Below are positions 1 through 5,598 of a stretch of DNA of 7,217 nt, in pieces. Position 1 is the stretch's first letter, and each line of letters begins with the position of its first letter. A model generated the notes under the pieces. That model had not been told where the DNA came from and did not search any database. It worked only from the letters and a program-made list of their open reading frames with translations. The stretch is from assembly GCA_002372465.1 (NCBI GenBank), contig DFGW01000207.1, positions 1 to 7,217 on the forward strand. The letters are read 5' to 3'. The translations under genes and the position numbers were made by a program. This DNA is from Butyrivibrio sp. UBA3740. GTDB lineage: Bacteria > Bacillota > Clostridia > Lachnospirales > Lachnospiraceae.

Positions 1-879
1 GTTTCTTATGAGCAGAAGCCTTTCAGACGTGAGGTTATGCGTACCTACGGAGCAAAGGTAACACCTTCTCCTTCCATGGAGACTGAGGTTGGTCGCAGGA
101 TCAATGCTGAGTTCCCCGGAACAACAGGAAGCCTTGGCTGTGCAATTTCTGAGGCTGTTGAGGCTGCCACATCCCAGGAAGGCTATCGCTATGTTCTTGG
201 CTCTGTTCTTTCTCAGGTACTTCTTCATCAGTCAGTTATCGGTCTTGAGACCAAGGCTGCTCTTGATAAGTACGGCATCAAGGCTGACATGATCATCGGC
301 TGCGCAGGCGGCGGATCTAACCTTGGCGGACTTATTTCTCCCTTTGCAGGAGAGATTCTTCGCGGTGAGAACCAGTACGAGATCATTGCTGTTGAGCCTG
401 CATCCTGCCCCAGCCTTACAAGAGGAAAGTATGCTTACGACTTCTGCGATACCGGAAAGGTTTGCCCTCTTGCCAAGATGTACACCCTTGGAAGTGGCTT
501 TATTCCTTCAGCAAACCACGCCGGCGGACTTCGCTATCACGGCATGAGCTCTGTGGTTTCCGAGCTTTATGATCAGGGAATCCTTACAGCAAGAAGCGTT
601 GAACAGACTTCAGTATTTGAGGCTGCTGAGATGTTTGCAAGAGTTGAGGGAATTCTTCCTGCTCCTGAGTCCAGCCATGCCATCCGCGTAGCCATCGACG
701 AGGCAATGAAGTGCAAGGAGACAGGCGAGGAGAAGAACATCGTATTTGGTCTTACCGGAACAGGATACTTCGACATGGTTGCTTATCAGAAGTATAATGA
801 TAGGGAGATGACTGATTACGTTCCTACAGACGAAGAGCTCCAGAAGTCATTCGACAAGCTTCCCAAGGTAGAGGTTTGA
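1..879 (+). CDS. trpB: Tryptophan synthase beta chain, TrpB2 type (5' partial)
   Basis: This PLP enzyme of the TrpB2 (TrpB-like) subfamily condenses indole with L-serine to give tryptophan in the cytoplasm. The reading frame is open from base 1, so the gene starts outside the window; the ATG at 37 is internal. Of the 292 visible residues, the PLP phosphate-binding loop GGGSN lies at about 103-107 (bases 307-321), followed by the conserved 'SANHAGGLRYHG' stretch and a C-terminal TGTGYFD motif at about 252-258. TrpB2 proteins are usually near 450 aa, so about 160 N-terminal residues are missing, including the region expected to carry the catalytic lysine. TrpB2 differs from TrpB1 in insertions and in poor coupling to TrpA, and is often a stand-alone indole-salvage enzyme. 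No other trp gene is visible. The next gene starts 46 bp downstream with no terminator between, so co-transcription is possible. I am confident of the family and less so of TrpB2 versus a diverged TrpB-like paralogue. Confidence 0.9.
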   Translation, partial: VSYEQKPFRREVMRTYGAKVTPSPSMETEVGRRINAEFPGTTGSLGCAISEAVEAATSQEGYRYVLGSVLSQVLLHQSVIGLETKAALDKYGIKADMIIGCAGGGSNLGGLISPFAGEILRGENQYEIIAVEPASCPSLTRGKYAYDFCDTGKVCPLAKMYTLGSGFIPSANHAGGLRYHGMSSVVSELYDQGILTARSVEQTSVFEAAEMFARVEGILPAPESSHAIRVAIDEAMKCKETGEEKNIVFGLTGTGYFDMVAYQKYNDREMTDYVPTDEELQKSFDKLPKVEV

Positions 880-907
880 TCTTTGGGCAAAAGAGCTTTC
901 GCCGGAC

Positions 908-921
908 AGGAAGGTTGGAGG
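908..921 (+). promoter_or_regulatory. Ribosome binding site of the DHH phosphoesterase gene
   Basis: Two purine-rich tracts lie upstream of ATG 926: AGGAAGG at 908-914 and GGAGG at 917-921. GGAGG sits only 4 nt from the start codon, while AGGAAGG sits 11 nt away. Either could pair with the 16S 3' end, and together they support ATG 926 as the start. Confidence 0.6.
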
Positions 922-925
922 CAAG

Positions 926-2506
926 ATGAAGCTTAAAGAACTTCTGAAATACAACGACATAGTAATTCAATGCCATGACAATCCAGATGCAGACGCACTT
1001 GCATCTGGATTTGCTATGCACTTTTATCTTACCAGGATGGGCAAAAATCCTGAGTTTATCTACCGTGGCAGGAACAAGATCCAGAAGAGCAATCTGGTCA
1101 TCATGTGCAAGAAGCTGGGGATTCCCGTAAGCTACGAGCCTGACTTCGATAGAGAGCCGGAGCTTCTGATCACAGTGGACTGCCAGTATGGTCAGAGAAA
1201 TGTCACCACCACCAAGGCCAGGCACGTGGCAACTGTTGACCACCACCAGATAAGCGGAGAAGTGCCAAAGCTTTCGGAGATCAGAAGCGGAGTCGGGAGC
1301 TGCGCCACAATTATGTGGGACATGATGATTGCAGAGGGCATCGATATCAGGAAAGAGAAAAAGCTCTCCACAGCTCTTTTCTATGGCCTGTACACCGACA
1401 CCGGAAGGCTTTCCGAGGTGTCACATCCGCTGGACAGAGATATGCTGGATGCGCTTTTTTATAACAAAGCTCTGGTCACCAAGATGAGTAACTCCAATAT
1501 TTCCCTGGAGGAGCTGTCCATCACCGGAGAGGCGATTCTTAACAATGAGTACTTCAAGGAACACAAATACCTGATCATTCAGGCAAGGCCCTGCGACCCC
1601 AATATTCTGGGCGTCATGAGCGATTTTTCTCTGGAAACTGCCGGAGTTGATGTGTGCCTTGCTTATTATGAGAGCCCCGAGGAGATAAAGTTTTCCGTAA
1701 GAAGCTGCGACAAGGAGGTCCATGCCAACGAACTGGCTGCTTTTCTGGCAGAGGGAATCGGCGGTGGAGGCGGACACATCTATAAGGCCGGAGGAAGCAT
1801 AAGGCCTGAAAAGCTTGAGGGAATTTCGTTGGAAGAGGATGGCACCGGGGTTAAAAAGCGACGCGTAGGCAAAGCCTTGGATATGGCAAAATTGCGACGT
1901 GTCGGGGACAGGATACCCACCAAAGCCGACCATGTTCTTCGGCAGCGTATGATGGATTACTTCGACAAGTATGAGGTCCTCTATGCCAGGAAAACTGTCC
2001 TTGACCCTGCTGGCATGAAGCATTACAGGAAAAGAAATCAGACAGTGGGCTACGTGCGTCTTTCCGATGTTTACCCTGTTGGCACCACAGTTGATATCAG
2101 AACTCTGGAAGGTGATGTTACCGTCACTATAGCCGAGGACATCTATATGATGATCGGAATCGAGGGCGAGGTCTACCCCATCTGGAAGGAGAAGTTTGAA
2201 AAGAGCTATAAGCCCCTGGATGAGCCTTATGACAGAACCTTCGAGTATGAACCCTCCATCATCAACACGCAGACCAGGGAAAAGAAACATGTCATGTCAT
2301 ACGCCCATGCTGCCCTTAGCGAAGGCGACTCAACCATTTTCGCACGTCCTCTTGAAAGGGCTGTAAAGCTCTTTACCGCCTGGGACGACGAGAAATATTA
2401 CTCAGGTGATATCGGAGATTACATTGCCTTCCGCGAGGATGATGAGCACGACATCTACGTTATCAAGGGCTGGATCTTTGACAGCCTGTATGAGGAAATA
2501 AAATAA
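926..2506 (+). CDS. DHH/DHHA1 family phosphoesterase with long C-terminal extension
   Basis: This 526-aa protein belongs to the DHH superfamily, metal-dependent phosphoesterases that include NrnA-type nanoRNase/pAp phosphatases and the c-di-AMP phosphodiesterase family. Motif I is HDNPDADA (17-24), motif II is TVDCQ with Asp85, motif III is the signature DHH at 105-107 and motif IV is YTDTG with Asp158. These acidic and histidine residues would bind two Mn ions. A DHHA1 substrate-binding module follows, with GGGGGH (279-284) and AGG (288-290). Classical NrnA ends near 310-340 aa, but this protein runs about 200 residues further. The extension contains two similar segments (about 389-428 and 485-522) of the form 'G-D/E...YPI or YVI...F-x-x-x-Y', resembling the small PGDYG domain. 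No membrane segment or GGDEF domain is visible, which argues against GdpP. It is probably cytoplasmic and acts on short RNA, pAp or a related nucleotide; the exact substrate cannot be read. A strong terminator follows. Confidence 0.88.
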   Translation: MKLKELLKYNDIVIQCHDNPDADALASGFAMHFYLTRMGKNPEFIYRGRNKIQKSNLVIMCKKLGIPVSYEPDFDREPELLITVDCQYGQRNVTTTKARHVATVDHHQISGEVPKLSEIRSGVGSCATIMWDMMIAEGIDIRKEKKLSTALFYGLYTDTGRLSEVSHPLDRDMLDALFYNKALVTKMSNSNISLEELSITGEAILNNEYFKEHKYLIIQARPCDPNILGVMSDFSLETAGVDVCLAYYESPEEIKFSVRSCDKEVHANELAAFLAEGIGGGGGHIYKAGGSIRPEKLEGISLEEDGTGVKKRRVGKALDMAKLRRVGDRIPTKADHVLRQRMMDYFDKYEVLYARKTVLDPAGMKHYRKRNQTVGYVRLSDVYPVGTTVDIRTLEGDVTVTIAEDIYMMIGIEGEVYPIWKEKFEKSYKPLDEPYDRTFEYEPSIINTQTREKKHVMSYAHAALSEGDSTIFARPLERAVKLFTAWDDEKYYSGDIGDYIAFREDDEHDIYVIKGWIFDSLYEEIK

Positions 2507-2513
2507 TGTTTTT

Positions 2514-2557
2514 AAGCATGCCTTAGGCTCAGCGCCTCTGGCATGTTTTTATTTTTT
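2514..2557 (+). terminator. Rho-independent terminator after the DHH gene
   Basis: AAGCATGCC (2514-2522) pairs with GGCATGTTT (2540-2548) through 9 pairs including one G-T wobble. A nested AGGC/GCCT stem (2525-2528 with 2534-2537) lies inside. A T-rich tract runs from about 2546 to 2557. It begins 8 nt after the stop codon and separates the upstream genes from the surface-protein gene. Confidence 0.9.
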
Positions 2558-2568
2558 ATATTTTTCTC

Positions 2569-2596
2569 TTGCATTTTCTTTTGACTTATGTATAAT
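2569..2596 (+). promoter_or_regulatory. Putative sigma-A promoter of the surface-protein gene
   Basis: A perfect -10 box TATAAT is at 2591-2596. The best-placed -35 candidate is TTGCAT at 2569-2574, with 16-bp spacing, in very T-rich DNA just after the terminator. The -35 match is poor (3 of 6), so the call rests on the -10 box, its place between a terminator and the next gene, and the lack of a better site. Transcription would start near 2603, giving a leader of about 175 nt. Confidence 0.55.
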
Positions 2597-2602
2597 AAAT
2601 TT

Positions 2603-2777
2603 TCGTCGGTATTCTGCCGGCCGTCATCACGGGAGTCTTCCCATCAGATGATGAACATTCCATTTTTTTAAAATATGTAACCAAACAACGTGGCGGAGCG
2701 CCAATAGTTCTTTTCCTGTGTCTATTGCTGCCCTGCTGCACAAACGACAACATGAAAGGGAGAAGAAAAAGGTAAAA
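2603..2777 (+). other. Structured 5' leader of the surface-protein gene
   Basis: This long untranslated stretch contains two clear inverted repeats. In the first, TCATCA (2624-2629) pairs with TGATGA (2649-2654) around an inner GGGA-gtct-TCCC hairpin (2631-2642); seven Ts follow at 2663-2669, 8 nt after the stem. The second is TGGCG-GAG-CGCCA at 2691-2703. The layout could be an attenuator-like or mRNA-stabilising leader, but I do not recognise a known riboswitch class. A short frame ATG 2752 to TAA 2775 overlaps the ribosome binding site region and is probably not meaningful. Confidence 0.35.
2766..2772 (+). promoter_or_regulatory. Ribosome binding site deciding the start of the surface-protein gene
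   Basis: AAAAAGG lies 5 nt upstream of ATG 2778, at the end of a purine tract that starts at 2755 (AAAGGGAGAAG...). The in-frame GTG at 2718 has no such tract. This favours ATG 2778, which also gives a textbook basic N-terminus before the membrane segment. Confidence 0.6.
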
Positions 2778-5486
2778 ATGAATTTAAAAGAAAAGTGGGC
2801 AAAACAGAACAATTCGGTGAAGCTTCTTTTGAGGAAGCTTAGAAGGCATGACACCTTTGTGGTGGCAATCGCGGTGGTCATCGCCATGATCCTGTGCGGA
2901 GGACTGATCTATTTCAGTACCCCTGTGGTCACGGCAACAGCCAGGGAGGAGCTGGAAGAGAGTGAGCGCGCGAATAACGAAAAGACAATTGAGAAGCTTG
3001 ATGAGCTTTCGGATTACCTTGACGGTCTTGATAAATCCATCACTGACAGTAAGGATTCCATCAGCTCTTATTACGAGAAGGCCGGCAAGGACAGCACTCT
3101 TGAGAGAGAGAAAAATACAGAGAAGATCACCAACAACGTAAATGAGAAGGTGACAGGGCTTGGCAATAACCTGACAACTCTCCATGAGACCATCACAAAC
3201 ACCAAGTCAGAGGTGGAAAGGCTCAAGGAGACCATTGAGAAGGAAGGTCAGGATGGCAGCAAGGACAGGGCTGAAATGCTGGCAAAGCTTGAGGGCGAGC
3301 TTGACCTGATAAAGAGCCAGCAGTCAAAGGCTCAGGAGGAAATCAGGGGACTTATCGAGGAGCTGGAAGAGCTGATCGGCAAGGGAAACTCAACTCTTTC
3401 AAAAGAGATAAAAGAAGGAAACGAGAAGCTTTCCAAGGAGTTGTCTGAGAGCAATGAGTCAGTTTCAAAAGAGATTTCGGACAGCAGAGAGACAATCACA
3501 AATAAGATTTCAGACAGTAAGGATTCTGTTACAAAAGAAATTTCAAACAGCAATGAGTCTGTCACAAAAGAGCTTTCGGAGAGTAGAGAAAGCATCTTTG
3601 AGAAAATCGAAAGCGGATACAAGGAGATTTCTGAGAAGAACGGCAGCGGAAACAAAGAGCTTTCCGAGAAGGTTGACAGCATGAACAAAGAGCTCTCAGA
3701 GAAGATCGACAATGGAAACAAAGTGCTCATTGAGAAGATTGACAACGGAAACAAGGATCTTTCAGAGAAGGTAGACAACGGAAACAAGGGACTTGCTGAG
3801 AAGATTGATAACGGTAACAGCGCGCTTTCATCAGACATGGAAAAGAAATACAAGGAACTTCTTGCTAAGCTGACCGAGTCTGAAAAGAAAATGTCTGAGC
3901 AGAACAACGGAGCCATCGATGATTTCAAGGCTGATATCAACAAGCTCGATAAGGAGCTTACAGACATTCTTGCAAAGATGAACTCCAGCATGGATGAGAT
4001 GGAAAAGAAGCTAAGCTCCGGCATAGATGGCGTCAACACCGGAATTGACGAAGTAAACCAGAGCATCGGCGGAGTAAATCAGGGTATTAGCGGTGTCAAT
4101 GACAGCCTTGGGGGAGTAAAGGCCGGCATTAGCGGAGTCAATGACAGCATCAGCGGAGTCAACAGCAGCATTTCCGGCGTTAACACCAGTATCAATGGCG
4201 TGAATACCAGCATCAATGGCGTCAACACCAGCATCAATGGTGTGAATACCAACATCAACAATAGGTTTGATACCATGAACCAGGAGGTTAAGGGCGACTT
4301 CGATGAACTGATAAAATATCTGGACAAAGAGCATGCAACTATCAATGATACTCTTTCACAGGTTTTTCGACGTGTGAGTAATGGCAAGAGATTACTGGCA
4401 TCCGCATTGCTCACAAAAAACGTCGTAATCAGAGAGGATGCCAAATTTGCAGAGATTGCAGAAGCTATTATTTCTATTCCTACAACCATCATTCTGGATA
4501 ACGAAGATGTTCCCGGAAAGGTAGAGTACATCTGCCATTACCATGTGGATGGAAGCGGCACGGAATGTGATGAGGAATATGTTCCCGAAGACAGACGGGG
4601 CGGCTGTTACACCGAAGCTTATAATCATAAGCATACGGGAGATTGCTATACCACAACAGTTTACTATACCTATGATACAGCCGGCGTCATTGTCGAGCAG
4701 AATTCCACCGGCAATTCAGAAAACGGGGAAAGCGTATACGAATATAAGTGCTCCCAGTGTGGAGCAAGGTTCAAGGGCACCAACTCCTGGCATGTGGAGA
4801 GAGCATCTACCTACGCCCAGGCAGTAGCCAGAGGTAAGAATCCTAAAAAGCAGACCTCCACAAAGCTCACCTGTACCATCAAGGAAGGAACGCTTATGGG
4901 GTATGCGACCGGCTGTGGAATGGTTCACGGACAGGTGGTGGGTGCAAACATAACCTTTAAAGAGGGCTATGAGAAATACAACCATAAGACAACCCTTAAA
5001 CCGACAAGCGAAAGCGGATCTTCCATCGACCCTTCAGCATCGCATATGATGGCACCCATGGGAAATATGAATCTCTTTGAGGGACTGACAGATGACAGCA
5101 TTTTGTTTGAGGGACCCATCGAAAGCGGAAGTGCCGGTGATACGCATGAGTCTGGAAGCGAAAGCACAGGCGGTGCTGACGAGACTGGAAACCAAAGCGC
5201 CGGTGGTGCTGGTAAAGCTGAAAGGACCTCCGATAACTTTGCCGGGACTGATGCAGGAAGCTCTGCTAACAGCAATACCGGGACTACTATTCAGCCTTCT
5301 TCCGGAGTATCTGCTGAAACCGGAGAACCTTCTGCTGAAACTGAAGCTGAAGATAAAGAAGAATTTAGCACCGTAGGCAAGGAGGCTATTGATATAGAAG
5401 GAAACAATCAGACAACAGAGACTGGTGATCACGGCGATGGGAACAGACCTGAGAATGATAATGCCGGAAATGGCGCAGAAGGCTGA
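2778..5486 (+). CDS. Membrane-anchored modular coiled-coil surface protein, function unknown
   Basis: I do not recognise this 902-aa protein as a named family. Residues 1-25 are basic and presumably cytoplasmic. A single hydrophobic segment spans 26-46, followed by TATA-R at 52-56, a possible signal peptidase I A-x-A site after Ala55. Residues 56-203 are Glu/Lys-rich and predicted coiled coil. Residues 204-346 are thirteen clean 11-residue repeats, degenerate to about 379. Residues 418-494 are eleven 7-residue repeats of the type GVNTSIN. A short segment, NGKRLLASAL...FAEIAEAI (535-564), resembles a motif I associate with phage tail proteins. A Cys/His-rich region (about 584-740) follows, with Cys at 586, 597, 610, 623, 658, 661, 699 and 713, including HTGDCY and CSQCG. 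The tail (780-902) is acidic and Gly/Ser/Thr-rich without an LPxTG motif. The protein probably projects a Cys/His-rich head outward on a long rod; a stalk, adhesin or envelope-spanning role is inference. It lies between a terminator and a new promoter, so it is probably transcribed alone. Confidence 0.85.
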   Translation: MNLKEKWAKQNNSVKLLLRKLRRHDTFVVAIAVVIAMILCGGLIYFSTPVVTATAREELEESERANNEKTIEKLDELSDYLDGLDKSITDSKDSISSYYEKAGKDSTLEREKNTEKITNNVNEKVTGLGNNLTTLHETITNTKSEVERLKETIEKEGQDGSKDRAEMLAKLEGELDLIKSQQSKAQEEIRGLIEELEELIGKGNSTLSKEIKEGNEKLSKELSESNESVSKEISDSRETITNKISDSKDSVTKEISNSNESVTKELSESRESIFEKIESGYKEISEKNGSGNKELSEKVDSMNKELSEKIDNGNKVLIEKIDNGNKDLSEKVDNGNKGLAEKIDNGNSALSSDMEKKYKELLAKLTESEKKMSEQNNGAIDDFKADINKLDKELTDILAKMNSSMDEMEKKLSSGIDGVNTGIDEVNQSIGGVNQGISGVNDSLGGVKAGISGVNDSISGVNSSISGVNTSINGVNTSINGVNTSINGVNTNINNRFDTMNQEVKGDFDELIKYLDKEHATINDTLSQVFRRVSNGKRLLASALLTKNVVIREDAKFAEIAEAIISIPTTIILDNEDVPGKVEYICHYHVDGSGTECDEEYVPEDRRGGCYTEAYNHKHTGDCYTTTVYYTYDTAGVIVEQNSTGNSENGESVYEYKCSQCGARFKGTNSWHVERASTYAQAVARGKNPKKQTSTKLTCTIKEGTLMGYATGCGMVHGQVVGANITFKEGYEKYNHKTTLKPTSESGSSIDPSASHMMAPMGNMNLFEGLTDDSILFEGPIESGSAGDTHESGSESTGGADETGNQSAGGAGKAERTSDNFAGTDAGSSANSNTGTTIQPSSGVSAETGEPSAETEAEDKEEFSTVGKEAIDIEGNNQTTETGDHGDGNRPENDNAGNGAEG
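3387..3815 (+). repeat. Thirteen 11-residue (33-bp) coding repeats, hendecad coiled coil
   Basis: Thirteen consecutive 33-bp units encode residues 204-346, with a consensus near N-x-x-L-S-E-K-I-D-N-G. Positions 4 and 8 are Leu/Ile/Val almost throughout, and position 1 is Asn or another polar residue. This gives the 3-4-4 spacing of a hendecad coiled coil, which is straight or slightly right-handed. Two or three degenerate units continue to about 3914. Units 10-13 are the most alike in DNA, suggesting recent duplication. Confidence 0.85.
4029..4259 (+). repeat. Eleven 7-residue (21-bp) coding repeats, GVNTSIN type
   Basis: Eleven uninterrupted 21-bp units encode residues 418-494, consensus G-V-N-x-S-I-(S/N/G). 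Val and Ile alternate at spacings of 4 and 3, the register of a left-handed heptad coiled coil. The last four units (4176-4259) are nearly identical in DNA; units 2 and 3 of these differ at only two third-codon positions. Unit number could vary by slippage without breaking the frame. Confidence 0.88.
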
Positions 5487-5495
5487 GAAAGCCTC

Positions 5496-5518
5496 GGAAC
5501 CCATGGCTATGGGCTTCC
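5496..5518 (+). terminator. Hairpin after the surface-protein gene, possible weak terminator
   Basis: GGAACCCAT (5496-5504) pairs with ATGGG-c-TTCC (5509-5518) through nine pairs with one bulged C and a GGCT loop. It lies 10 nt after the stop codon. No proper T tract follows, so intrinsic termination would be weak; the downstream promoter starts at the very next base. Confidence 0.4.
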
Positions 5519-5547
5519 TTGACATTCCTTATCCATGTGCATAGAAT
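5519..5547 (+). promoter_or_regulatory. Sigma-A promoter of the CobW-type gene pair
   Basis: A perfect -35 box TTGACA (5519-5524) is followed after exactly 17 bp by TAGAAT (5542-5547), which matches TATAAT at five of six positions. Transcription would start near 5554, giving a leader of about 45 nt. This is the best promoter in the window and makes the GTPase genes a separate unit from the surface protein. Confidence 0.75.
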
Positions 5548-5568
5548 ATATGTGTTGTAGTGGATATA

Positions 5569-5584
5569 GCACAGATGACTGTGC
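5569..5584 (+). promoter_or_regulatory. Perfect inverted repeat in the CobW leader
   Basis: GCACAG-ATGA-CTGTGC forms a perfect 6-bp stem with a 4-nt loop, ending 5 nt before the ribosome binding site. It could be an operator half-site pair or an mRNA hairpin near the start codon. It does not match a Zur, Fur or NikR operator that I recognise. Confidence 0.4.
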
Positions 5585-5589
5585 AGATT

Positions 5590-5593
5590 GGAG
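5590..5593 (+). promoter_or_regulatory. Ribosome binding site deciding the CobW start
   Basis: GGAG at 5590-5593 lies 5 nt before ATG 5599. The in-frame GTG at 5560 and ATG at 5575 lack a comparable site and would add residues before the usual COG0523 start 'M-x-K-I-x-I-I-S-G-F-L-G'. Confidence 0.7.
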
Positions 5594-5598
5594 ATGAA

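Noticed and set aside
1421..2290. 289-aa open frame on the minus strand inside the DHH gene
   Set aside because: No recognisable motifs, and it lies antisense to a gene with clear conserved DHH motifs.
2581..2596. TTGACT next to TATAAT as a promoter
   Set aside because: The boxes are only 4 bp apart, which is incompatible with sigma-A spacing; the TTGCAT upstream at 16 bp is used instead.
2752..2775. Seven-codon frame MKGRRKR just before the surface-protein gene
   Set aside because: No ribosome binding site, and its purine-rich codons are simply the ribosome binding site region of the next gene.
2718..2777. GTG start giving a 922-aa surface protein
   Set aside because: No ribosome binding site upstream; ATG 2778 has one and gives a better signal-anchor N-terminus.
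3332..4066. Long Ser/Leu/Phe-rich open frame on the minus strand
   Set aside because: It is the antisense shadow of the repetitive coiled-coil coding region; composition mirrors the repeat codons and it lacks a ribosome binding site.
3387..4259. Regular repeats as a CRISPR array
   Set aside because: Repeats are in-frame coding units without unique spacers.
5560..5598. GTG start giving a 408-aa CobW protein
   Set aside because: It lies close to the predicted transcription start, lacks a Shine-Dalgarno sequence and adds residues not typical of the family.
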